In this document: positions 11,391 through 22,021 of the stretch, piece after piece
Layout: the number at the start of each line of letters is the position of its first letter
Position numbering within the stretch: position 1 is the first letter of the stretch
Assembly: GCA_029448655.1 (NCBI GenBank)
Contig: JACCLO010000009.1
Span: 2,170,001-2,234,000, forward strand
Source of the DNA: Wolfiporia cocos
Lineage: Eukaryota > Basidiomycota > Agaricomycetes > Polyporales > Phaeolaceae
Direction: 5' to 3'
DNA: 64,000 bases
The notes under the pieces: generated by a model
What the model saw: only the letters and a program-made list of their open reading frames with translations
Told to the model about the DNA's origin: nothing
The model's database searches: none
Position numbers and translations under genes: made by a program

Positions 11391-12565
11391 CGATTGAGGC
11401 CTAAGGGGTCGATGTACCGGCACGGATATACCTCTTTATATAGGATAGCATCATGTAGGTGTTGTGTTTCTGAAACATCTGCTATACAATCGCACAGCAA
11501 TGTACTCGAATTCCGACGAGTCGACAGCAGAGCCGGATGTCCACCAGCAAACCTTGCTGTTTATAGCGAGACGGCAAGACGAAGAGCGGCTTCTACCTCG
11601 TCTTCTTGCATCCAAGCACAAATCCACCACGGTCGTGAGGAGACTAAGAAATAGCTCAACGGTCAGAACGATCATATAATCAAGCGTACGGAACCGGAAA
11701 AGACTAACAGTCCAATATTCTCAAGAGTAGACTGTCATGAAACATGCCGGTATCGCTGCGTCGGGGAGTATCACGAAGCCGAATGGATAGCGGATCCAAG
11801 GGGCCGTAGACGGCCGCCGATCAGATCGCAAAGGGATTGAGCACACCTCCCCTGTTCATTAATGACACACTGGTGTCAACCAATGGCAGGATCATTCTCC
11901 AGGTTCAGGGTTGTTTGAGAGCTACCTGCGAAAGCAGCATCCCAATGTCGAAGCCCAAGGGCCTTCTTGATGACACGAACAACCACTAGTGACAGTCAGG
12001 GAAATCAAGCGAGACGGAATTCCGCAACGACGCAGACAGAAAGCGAAACCACTAGTTACTGATAGCGTTATGTTCACTGAACTTCTCGATATAAGCGCCG
12101 CCAACTTTGCCGATCGGGACGCTCGCGCTCGTGCGCCTACTAGTGCTGTGCGGTGCTAGGTCCATCTGATCGGCCTAGATCTTACGTGGACGGTATATTG
12201 AAACATGAAACGAGCGTATTCAATACTTTGCTGGGAACTCGTAGTCGCAGCCCGCGGATGGAATACTTCAGCATCGAGGAGACGCCGTGCGCGGAGCGCC
12301 GCATATTCCTTGCTGGAGGTCAGTCGGGAGCGCCGCTGATATCTGGAGCTAACATAACAAACCCTATGGCACACAGGTGAAGCTTTTGTGGTCGATTGAA
12401 TGTAGCTTTCTTTAAGTATGCGTCAATGACGCGCCACGATAGCTTACTGCGTTACTTGTCTTTATCTGACGGTTAATAGTGCGCTGTGATCATATAGTTC
12501 CTTTGATCTCATACAGGCATACATTCTCTGTAGACTATAGCAACGCGCTATGTCATTGGACCATC
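11391..12565. other. Intergenic, no gene recognised
   Basis: Spacer between P450 copy 1 and the remains of the third P450. Short ORFs on both strands lack recognisable motifs and are not supported. It should contain the promoter of P450 copy 1 just beyond 11390. Confidence 0.5.
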
Positions 12566-13320
12566 TCACATTACGACTAGTCGATGAGGAAGGAAAAGTG
12601 GATTAGCAGCTACGACTCGGCGCATTTGCTCAAGCTTGTTCGCTGTCTGCGCGGGGGAATTGTAGCAGCGCCTCGCTTTCTCAGATCTCGGCTTGATTGT
12701 ACATCGGTATGGACGTGGGTGACTGTCAAAGATTCCCATGAGATCAATCTGCAGTCTTATGTTCTAGGACGAACGTGAGAAGCCCGCTTGTGTATTCAAT
12801 CACGGGTTTCACAGCGACGCCGTTTTCCACAGGTTTCATGATATTAAACACAGCAGAGACAAAGAGCATGCCAAGAAGATTGCTGCTTCTGCGAGATGTA
12901 TTCCTGAATATGTGTAAGTGCATATCCGTACAATCAACGAGGACCAAACCTAGGCAGAGTCTTATATAATATTTAAAAGGATTCACACAGCTTATCCATA
13001 TAATTACTCGCTGTCTCCCGACCCGAAAGCGGAATCGCGAGGTTTAGGCTTAAGACCCCTGCCAGAGTCAGATGCTAAGTACCGTTCAGGCTTGAACTCG
13101 AATGGATTGGGACAAATCTCAGGGTTATGAAATGTTTTCCTCTAAATTCGACAGATTAGAGTCGCATGATTGAGCAGCACCAAACTCACCAAATGTTTGC
13201 AATTACTAGATTACTAGTGAACCCTTTGGAAGGAAATATCCCTCAAATGACATATCTTGTGAGAGCCGATGAGGTACACCTTGAGCAGACGTAAGTCAAG
13301 TAATAACTAAGCAGATTAAA

Positions 13321-14735
13321 GTAGAGTTTCAGTCAACTATCTTAATCTGCCAACTGCCTTTCGCTTAAGAAATCGCAGTTGCGAGCTAGGTTTGCACGCA
13401 GATTAATCTGCTAGCTGCGGCAGATTAATCTACTGTGACAACAAAATGGTACATCCAGGATTCGTGTTATGGGTCGAATACCCGTTCGTATATTCGAGTC
13501 GCGAATATAGACCGTTCTTCTGCACGTAGGCACGTCGCCGTATGCAAGGCAAATACTCGTTAGATGCCTTCGGGTCCTAAGTGAAGTCCTTAGGGGATCG
13601 GTTAATATCCAATACGCGTTAGAGGATATAATCTGTTCAAGTGCGAGTCGAATAGAATATAAGACTCGCCTAAGTCCGAGAAGTCAGTGTGCACTTCGAG
13701 GACTTAGTCGTTCGATTGCTCGAGTGAGAAATACTGAGCGTAGTTTCCTACATTTGAGAACGAGTATAAGACTTCTTGTTTATACAACAAGGTCGAGCTG
13801 AAGAGCCTCGACGGTAAGTACATGAGTTTTTATACTACGCTAGGTTTCAGGGGTCAAGTCTGTTCCAGATGTCACCGATACTATCTATGCTATAGTCCCA
13901 AACGTCTGATAAGTATGGAGTGATATATCTGAGACGATAGATAGGAATGATGGCGGTTGAACGCCATCTGTCAGCTAATAAACGATGAACATGAAATGGT
14001 GGCAGGGTTGGATCTGCCAAAGATGAAACGAGCCCTAGTACAACTGGGGATGCGCCCAGTAAGATCACGAGTAGCCAGGGGGGGTTGGTTACGCAACAAG
14101 TCCCTGTATTGTATTTGCCCGGTGGTGAGTTCTGTCGATATTCGAAAAATCAAAATAACCGTAACAATTCGAACCAAGGACCATAAGAATAAGAGCATCA
14201 CAGCATAATTAGCCCACTGAGCCATAGTGACAACAGCTACATTTGACCAATTAAAATATATATAACGCAAATTTTACACACAATTTCCGCAAATCATCAA
14301 GGCAACTAACTGCTACAACAAGCATAAAGAAATCAATGATAGTGGTAGCTTGATTTACCATGCCTGACCCGGAGCAACTCACAATGGGAAAGTTGAATAC
14401 ACTGGAATCACAGGTCCTTAGAAGCAGATTCATTTGTATTTGTGTTATGGAAGATGTCAAACTGTGAAAATGAAGTTTACAAAGTACTCTATATATTCTC
14501 TAAAAGTGTGCAAACAGTAGTTGCACTGTAGCTCAGTTGGCTAATGTATGCTGCGAGGCTCTTATTCTCATCTGTGCTAAGGTCCTTGGTTTGAATCCTG
14601 GATGTACCATTTTTTTGTCACAGTAGATTAATCTGCCGCAGCTAGCAGATTAATCTGTGTGCAAACCTAGCTCGCAACTGCGATTTCTTAAGCGAAAGGC
14701 AGTTGGCAGATTAAGATAATTGACTGAAGTCCCTC
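13321..14735. mobile_element. Element A1: TIR element with tRNA-like ends, holding a solo LTR
   Basis: A non-autonomous DNA element of about 708 bp (without its insertion), one of three copies (also 18926-19641 and 30779-31495). Ends: GTAGAGTTTCAGTCAA on the left and GAGGGACTTCAGTCAA as reverse complement on the right, continuing into near-perfect inverted repeats of roughly 120 bp and then tRNA-like sequence facing outward on both sides. Target duplication is 7 bp (GATTAAA/GAATAAA, one mismatch). It contains a 60-69-codon ORF (14460-14251, minus) conserved in all copies. It sits between exons 7 and 8 of the P450 pseudogene. No transposase is encoded. Confidence 0.82.
13465..14166. mobile_element. 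Solo LTR, family B, copy 1 (inside A1)
   Basis: 702 bp beginning TGTTATGG and ending CCGTAACA, flanked by a 5-bp duplication ATTCG (13460-13464 and 14167-14171). TG..CA ends plus a 5-bp duplication are the signature of an LTR left after recombination of a retrotransposon. It interrupts the tRNA-like part of A1, so it is the younger insertion. It is strongly similar along its length to the copy at 14947-15655. Confidence 0.85.
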
Positions 14736-14946
14736 GAATAAACAGGTCTTGCCAGTAGGCACAGCAGGATTCCATCTCTGTGCCTCCATGCAAATGTCAT
14801 TGACGTAAGGGAGTCTTTCACGGCCAGAGAGTTGGGAAAGTCTGTCTGCAGATTACAAGGTCTATCTCCCATTGTGCCCCACGCTGCACCTCCAGATAAC
14901 ACATCATGGCTACTAGGAATACCGAAGACATCATAGACACCGTCTT

Positions 14947-15655
14947 TGTTACGGGTCGAATACCCATTCGTATATTCGAGTCGCAAATATAGATTGTTCT
15001 TCCGCATGTAGGCACATTGCCATATGTGGGGCAAATACTCGTTAGATGCCTTCAAGTCCTAGATGAAGTTTCTAGGAGATCTTTCAATATCCAATACGTG
15101 TTAGAGGATATAATCTGTTCAGGTGTGAGTCGAATAGAATATAAGACTCACCTAAGTCCGAGAAGTCAATGAGCACTTCGAGGACTTAGTCGTTTGGTTG
15201 CTTGAGCGAGAAATACTGAGCGTAGTTTCCTACGTTTGAGAATGAGTATAAGACTTCTTGTTTGTACAACAAGGTCGAGCTGAAGAGCCTCGACAGTAGA
15301 TACATGAGTTTGTATACTACGTTGGGTTAAGGGTCAGGCCAATCCCAGATGTCACCGATACTATCTATGCTATAGTACCAAACATTTGATAAGTATGTAG
15401 TGATATATCTGAGACGATGGATAGGAATGATGATGGCGGTTGAATGCCATCTATCAGCTAGTAAATGATAAACGTGAAACAGGAGCAGAGTTGGATCTGC
15501 CAAAGGTGAAACACGCCCTATACACTAGTACAACTGGGGATGCACCCAGTAGAGTTACGAGTAGCCAGGGGAGTTGGTTGCATAACAAGTCCCTGTATTG
15601 TCTTCGCCCAATGGTGAGTTCTGCCAGCATTTGAAAAATCAAAATAACCGTAACA
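14947..15655. mobile_element. Solo LTR, family B, copy 2
   Basis: 709 bp from TGTTACGG to CCGTAACA with a perfect 5-bp duplication GTCTT (14942-14946 and 15656-15660). It lies at the intron/exon 7 boundary of the P450 pseudogene. No internal retrotransposon coding region of this family is present in the window. Confidence 0.87.
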
Positions 15656-18600
15656 GTCTTGTAGAGCGCAATGATGAGAATATGTGCAGTATACAACAAG
15701 ATCATGACTTGCTGTTACCGCAGCACCTGGTATCAGATTATGGATATGACAAACATGAGAATGCTCACGTCTTGTGGGTTGCATGTGCACCTACCCACAA
15801 ATATCCCAGCAGAGGCATTCTTTATGAGTGTCTTCTGCTCTAGCATCAGCAAAGTGCGAGATCGTAGATATACTCATATCTATGTAGATATACCTAGCAG
15901 GTCCTGTAAATGTAGCCGGACTGGTATAGTCATGTATAACCCCTTATAGTAGCAGGTCCGCACAATAGCAAGTGCCCAAGGGACGTGTTCTTGCAAGGAT
16001 GCTGCTCCCAGGCCCATGCTATTGCAAGGACCTCACCTGAGGCCCTCGCTGCCTTGCTGTTGCAAGGACCTTAGCTGAAGCCCTTGCTATTTTGAGGACC
16101 GTACAATAGTGGCCACGTATTACCGGATTGGACTGTTTCATACCCAGTAGTATAACACCAATAAAAATTCGTATTTCATTAAATCATGCATGAGTACTAA
16201 CAGGAGGACTACCGGTTAAAGCATATGGCCTTCTGCATTGATAGCATCCACGTTGTCATAATGCTATAATCATTGTCTTTGCCCTCACCATTCTCATCCC
16301 AGCCACCAAGTTCATCACTGGCAAACTGGCTCCCATCCCCACCAATGCCTCCCCCACCAGTGCATGCAAGCAGCCGGAACAGCGGGGCCTACAGCGGGGT
16401 CGGTATAGTGGGTAGTAAGAAGTGCATTCTTGCATGGCCCATTAGCACCTGAAGTCGCAAAATTAGATGTATGTACCGGTGCTGCCAGGTGGCGATGGTG
16501 GCGGCAGGTGATAAATGCTTGAGCTCAACCAGCACAGCACGAGTGTCAAGCATCTCAAAAAAAGTGCACAGGTGATGAGGTAGACAAGTCTATACATGAC
16601 CTCATGTACCGAGACCATGCATGGGGAGAGCAGGACCATGGGCAATATTAGCATGTAGGCTGGTACAGCGATTATGGGGAGCCTGTGGCACAGTGAAAGT
16701 CACCGTTCTGGGAAGAAAAGCGCATATATGCACACGGAAAGGGGAAAACATGGCAGTCAACATACCAGATATTGGGGAATGAGGGTGAGGAATACCCATG
16801 GGAATGCAGTGGCGGCACTGTCCAGCTGAGCATTTTGTGCCTATCACAGCATGTGTTGTAAGCTTAACAGAAATAGGGTTAATTATGGATTAGTAGGGCA
16901 CTTAGTGTTGGAAGTGCACGCATGTCGGGTGCAGCACACGGGTGTGGTTTCGTCACCACAGCGAGGGAGCAGTAATTCCCCTGGTAGAATAGGCCTAGGG
17001 GCGGTTATGCTGGATCTGGGTATGGCAGGACCAGTGGTGGTACAGCAGCTGGTGTTAGTATAAAGTGGAGGACACTATGTATGTACCAGCACGTGTTTGC
17101 TATCTGAACCCATCATGCCGTAGCAGGGTCCCTGGTGGGCAGTAGGGCACGGCCATTGTCTGGCATGACCCAAATTTCTACACTGAGAGGGAGAAAAAAA
17201 TAGACGTACTGCACAAGTGAGAAGCAGGGCTGCAAGTAAAGACTACAATGCATGGTGCCAGGAGGGAAAGAAAGATGAGGGAGAGAGAATGGCGGATCTT
17301 AGGTACACGCGTGTGATAGACTGTGCTTAAGGAGTCGAGAGTGTACCATATGGATTGGGGGAGAGAGAAGGTTGAGTGCGTCGACAGTGATGAGAGCCGG
17401 CCTTTATGGACAAGATTCAAGAGCCGCCCGAAAGTATGACAGAGTGACGAAAGGTGTTGCCTGATCAAGCAAGGGACTTACTAAATTGGATGGGAGTTGT
17501 GTCATGTCCAGACACTGCCCCGCTGTGTGCCAATGCCCTCCTTTTCCAACACATTCAATATTCAATCTTTCAACATTAACATTTATGGCCAATGGCTGTG
17601 AATATACCTGACCTGCATCAGCAAAGTGCGAGATCGTAGATATACTCACATCTACGTAGATATACCTAGCAGGTCCTGTAAATGTAGCAGAACCGGTATA
17701 GTCATGTATAACCCCCTTATAGTAGCAGGTCCGCGCAATACCAAGCGTCCAAGGGACACGTTCTTGCAAGGACGTGGCGCCCAGGCCCATCCTATTGCAA
17801 GGATCTCACCTGAGGCCCTCGCTATTGTGAGGATCTTAGCTGAGGCTCTTGCTATTGCGAGGACCACACAATAGCAGTTCCCTGTGTGGCTGGTGGGGCA
17901 GGGGTGCTGCTCTAGGGCACCGGTTATAGAAATGCAGCTCTTATAATATATTAATACACACAGTACAGTGGCAATAAAAATTCAATTTTATTCATGTTAG
18001 TAGAGCCAGCTAGTCACAGAAGAGACTACGAAAGATCCACCACAGAGTAGTAGTCTGCGGCCTCCACTCCCGCACGCAGCGCATGCGGCAGCAACCTCTT
18101 AGTAAGCATGAACGTCCGCCATGGGCATGGTGTGGATGCCATATGCTGCCGCCATAGTGAGCGTGTCCCTCACGCAGAGCTCACTATCACCATACACAGC
18201 ACGTCAGCCATGAGTCACTATAAGCAGGAAGGAAAGGAAAGGACGCACACGAGCACAGTCACAACATGCTCTATAAACGATGGGTGGAGGAGACCTCACA
18301 CAGGGCACACACCACATTTGCAATGAGCGCAAGTGTAAGATGTCGGGCATGGCGCATGGGTGCGATCTCATCGCCACGGTGTGGTGCCCCTGGTAGAATA
18401 GGGGTGGATAGGCCAGATCCGGGTATGGCGGGACCGGTGGTAGTATGGCGGCCGGGGTTAGTATAAAGTCGAGTATACTATGTGCGTACCGGCACGCATT
18501 TGTAGCCAGAACCCACCACACTGTAGCGGTGTTCCTGGCGGGCAGTAGGGCACAGCCACAGCCTAACGCGAATGAAATCCTACATAAGAATGGACTCAGG

Positions 18601-18925
18601 TGCAGGAATGCGCATATATGCGCATGGAAAGGGAGAAAATATGACAGTAGACGCACCAGATATCAGGAAGTGAGGGTGAGGAGTACCCAAAGGAGTGCAG
18701 AGGCGGGCACTGTCCAGCGCTGTGTGCCTGTCATGACAAGAAGCTTAACAGAAGTAGGATTAGTAGGGTTGGCAGGGCATGCACTGGAGGGAGAAAGGAA
18801 TAGGCATACTGCGCACCCAGCGAGCAGGGCCGCAAGTAATGATTGCAATGCATGGCACCAAGAGGGGAAGGAGAAAGAGAGACGAGGGAGAGAGAGAGAG
18901 CGGCGGACGCGTCAACTTCGAGAGG

Positions 18926-19641
18926 GTAGAGTTTCAGTCAATTATCTTAATCTGCCAACTGCCCTTCGCTTAAGAAATCGCAGTTGCGAGCTAGGTTTGC
19001 ACGCAGATTAATCTGCTAACTGCGGCAGATTAATCTACTGTGACAATAAAATGGCACATCCCGGATTCGAGCCAAGGACCTTAGCACAGATGAGAATAAC
19101 AGCATCGCAGCGTAATTAGCCAACTGAGCTACGGTGCAACTGGTGTCTACCCCATTTTAAGCAATATATAGAGTATTTTGTAAACTTCATTTTCGCAGTT
19201 TAACATCTTCCATAACACAAATACAAATGAATCTGCCTCTAAAGACCTGTGATTCCAGTGTATTCAGCTTTCCCATGGTGAGTTGCTCCAGGTCAAGCAT
19301 GGTAAATCAAGCTACCACTATCATTGATTTCTGTATGCTTGTTGGAGCAGTTAGTTGCCTTGATGATTTGCGAAAATTGTGTGTAAAATTTGCGTTATAT
19401 ATATTTTAACTGGTCAATTGTACCTGTTGCCACAATGGCTCAGTCGGTTAATTACACTGCGATGCTGTTATTCTCATCTGTGCTGAGGTCCTTGGTTCGA
19501 ATCCTAGATGTGCCATTTTATTGTCATAGTAGATTAATCTGCCGCAGTTAGCAGATTAATCTGCGTACAAACCTAGCTCGCAACTGCGATTTCTTGAGCG
19601 AAGGGCAGTTGGCAGATTAAGATAATTGACTGAAGTCCCTC
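18926..19641. mobile_element. Element A2: TIR element with tRNA-like ends
   Basis: 716 bp, nested in C2, with a perfect 7-bp duplication CGAGAGG (18919-18925 and 19642-19648). Long inverted repeats begin GTAGAGTTTCAGTC and, on the other strand, GAGGGACTTCAGTC. Just inside each lies a tRNA-like sequence with a clear B box (GGTTCGAATCC on the right copy) and an A-box-like GGCTCAGTCGG, transcribed outward. A 60-codon ORF (19227-19409, plus, MNLPLKTCDSSVF...) is shared with A1 and A3. Confidence 0.85.
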
Positions 19642-20061
19642 CGAGAGGACGCCATATAGATTGAAGGAAAGAGAAGATTGGACATGTCGACAGTGACAAA
19701 AGCCAGCCTTTATGATATTATGGATAAGATTCAAGAGCCGAACGAAATTATGACAGACTACAAAGTATGACGAAAGGCATTTCCCGATCAAGTAAGGGAC
19801 TTACTAAATTGGACAGGAGGTCACACTCAGATACCCAGATGCCTCCCACACTACGTGCACTCAGCTTCATACGCTTTATAATGGGTAGTAGCCAATTTTG
19901 TACCATCACCTATACTTAACAGGGTGCCGCCATCGATGTTCTCCTTGCTTCTATCCTTATGGTGGTTGTAGCCTGTAGTACATGTATCCATGACTTTCTG
20001 TTTAGTGTGCTCTCTGAGGATCTATGCTTAGACCATGCCTCTTGTGACTGCCATTAGTACT

Positions 20062-20325
20062 GCTGTGCTCATTAGTCCTGCAATGAATATGTACATCTTC
20101 GTTAATCCTGAAAATAACATTTCAGTCCTCTTTGATCCTGCAACTAATATTCCGGTCCTCATTGATCCTGCAAATAACATTTCGGTCCTCTTTGATCCTG
20201 AAAATAATGTTTCAGTCCTCATGGATCCTGCAAATAACATGTTGATCCTCATTAATCCTGAAAATAGTATTTCGGTCCTCGTTGATCCTACAAATTATAT
20301 TTCAGTCCTCATTGATCCTGCCAGT
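20062..20325. repeat. 30-bp minisatellite at the end of C2
   Basis: About eight to nine imperfect units based on TTGATCCTGCAAATAA-CATTTCGGTCCTC. Because the period is a multiple of three and lacks stops, a 116-codon ORF (20035-20385) with decapeptide repeats of the type SVLIDPANNI and a reverse-strand ORF (20252-20028) both stay open. I regard these as by-products rather than genes. Confidence 0.85.
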
Positions 20326-20549
20326 ACCCTGTGCGTAGTATCTGCTCGTATTTACGTATATCTACCGAGCTGCTATTTACAATAGTTAGCGGACTAGATA
20401 TGAGGGTTCGCGTTTTGCCGATGTGTGGTATAGGTATATGGGCTCATTTACTTAGTATTGCTTCGCATGCTTTCTGAGGGGATCAGCTACGGCTATGGTC
20501 AAATACACAAACTATAAATAAGTAAAAGTGTGCATCTCGATCATGCCAT

Positions 20550-20815
20550 TGACATCCCTGTCTGCATTGATCCTGCCATTGATTTCAGTATTCCCGTCCT
20601 CATTGATCCTGCAATTAATATTTCTGTCCTTGTTAATCCTGCCATTAATGCTTCCGTCCCCATTAATCCTGCAATTAAGATTTCCATCCTCGTTGATTCT
20701 ACAAACAATATTTCCATCCTGCAAATAAGATGTCTGTCCTCTTTAATCCTATAACTAATATTTCCATTCTCGTTGATCCTGCAAATCCATCCTCGTTGAT
20801 CCTGCCATTACCCCG
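20550..20815. repeat. 30-bp minisatellite at the end of C1
   Basis: Same family as at 20062-20325 with more divergent units (TTAATCCTGCCATTAAT-like) and some length changes at the right end. It belongs to the C1 element. Confidence 0.8.
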
Positions 20816-22021
20816 TGCGTAGTATCTGCTCATATATACATATATCTACTGAATCCGTAATTACAATAGTTAACGGACTATATATGAGGGTTTGCATTTT
20901 GCCGATGAGACTCGGATTTTTGCCTAGGGAGAGAGACACGAAGTTAGGCAGGGCAGAGCCTTCTGCCTGTAAGCGATTGCAGTAATGCTGTCACTGAGAT
21001 GATCTCTTTGGAACGAGTCAAGTTTTGCTCATCATCTATTTTCGTGTATATACAAATAGCTCACTGAACATTGCGTCCGTCTGTATTCTTGTACGCTTGC
21101 TATAGCTTTCCACCCCGTTCCAGAGAGTCAAGCTTGTACGTACTGCACTGTGTGAGTTGATGTGCTGCATACAGGGAAAATCCCTCAGGGATGACATTCA
21201 TGCATAGAGGGAAGAAATCCACTAGGAATGCCACAGGTGCTGTGATATTTGCATGGCTCTATCGGCCAAGTTCAAGGAATGGTCTTCGTCAGACTCAGCG
21301 CGATATCCATATGCCATTCGAAGGATGATAGATCCTGGATTCCCGCTCCGATGCAGTCAGCTTCAAATTTAATGATCACGGTTGAAGAGAACACACTCAC
21401 CGTATTAGCTCTTCCATTGATCTCTCCGGCTTCTGCCACAACCGTAAGAATAAATATCTATGATTCTTTCTCTAGAAGGGAAGCATAGGCCGAAATGGCA
21501 GCTCGTTTCCCAATGGATTTCGCCAATAAATGGCGAACATCGAGGAGGCGAGAATTATAGTCCTCCAGCACGTCCATCCGACAAGTTTCTGCAAACCAAA
21601 CAGCTGCGGACGGTCGCTAGTTGTTGCGCTATTCTTCTCTAACAGATTATCAATGTATGTTGCCGAAATTCAGAATTCCAACGATTTGTCCCATAACATT
21701 GATTGAAGCAATGTCGCCTTTTGTAATATCAGAATTTGCAGGCACCCAGTTGCTTGCAGATTCATCCCATTTGTGCCCCCGTTTTGTGAAGGCCCTCCAC
21801 GGGTAGATCGCCAGTATATCACATACATTAACAAACAGCGGCCATCCTCTGGGTCCGGATGGAAGAGAGCGCAAGCGATGCCCAATACGTAGCGTGCGCT
21901 GAGTGATCAGGATTGCTAGTAACAGAAAGATGAGAATCACAACGGGAGAACCAAGAGCCGGCATCTTGAGCGCGATGCATTGAGCAAATACCATAGAAAG
22001 ATGATTTATCGGGCTGCCCAT

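Larger units (their letters stand above)
17616..20423. mobile_element. Element C2: second C-family copy nested in C1
   Basis: Same ends as C1 (CATCAGCAAAGTGCGAG...TTTTGCCGATG) with a 2-bp duplication TG. The uninterrupted target is seen in C3 near 50513-50525, which confirms the insertion point. The length is 2808 bp, or about 2.08 kb after removing element A2. It shares with C1 and C3 the left CTATTGCAAGGACC subrepeats, the middle region with CGCATATATGCGC, and the terminal minisatellite. Confidence 0.8.
15844..20907. mobile_element. Element C1: TIR element of unknown class, holding C2
   Basis: It starts CATCAGCAAAGTGCGAG and ends with the reverse complement of CATCGGCAAAATGCAAA, flanked by a 2-bp duplication AG. 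Removing it together with one AG rejoins an open exon 5 of the P450 pseudogene (reading NPSLEQKTLIKNASAGIFVG), which proves both borders. Without the nested C2 the element is about 2.26 kb, comparable to C3 (49030-51039). It carries about 30-36-bp subrepeats with CTATTGCAAGGACC near the left end and a 30-bp minisatellite near the right end. No transposase-like ORF was found, so it is probably non-autonomous or of a class I cannot name. Confidence 0.8.
12566..22021 (-). pseudogene. Third cytochrome P450 paralogue, broken by nested insertions
   Basis: One P450 gene in the order expected on the minus strand. Exon 1 (22021 to about 21785; anchor, LPSGPRGWPLFVN), exons 2-3 (about 21735-21190; LLEKNSATTSDRP, RMAYGYRAESDED) and part of exon 4 (around 21100; GTGWKAIA) lie right of element C1. 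The end of exon 5 (TLIKNASAGIFVG, about 15840-15795), the 14-nt exon 6 (about 15745) and exons 7-12 (about 14935 down to the stop at 12566) lie left of it. Exons 7 and 8 are separated by element A1, and a solo LTR sits at the start of exon 7. Decay: the exon 1 donor GT reads GA, exon 6 reads GAAVT and has a GC donor, there are stops in exon 2 and exon 8, a frameshift in exon 7, and the heme-cysteine microexon is degraded. Not functional. Confidence 0.88.

Noticed and set aside
13321..14735. A1 as a 1.4-kb autonomous element
   Set aside because: The extra 0.7 kb is solo LTR B1 with its own ATTCG duplication.
17626..17874. Short ORF shared by C elements (MRDRRYTHIYVDIPSRSCKC)
   Set aside because: Covers the subterminal palindrome and subrepeats; similarity follows from element identity, and frames differ downstream between copies.
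20035..20385. 116-codon ORF through the minisatellite as a gene
   Set aside because: Open in several frames on both strands because the unit is 30 bp without stops; no start context or domain.
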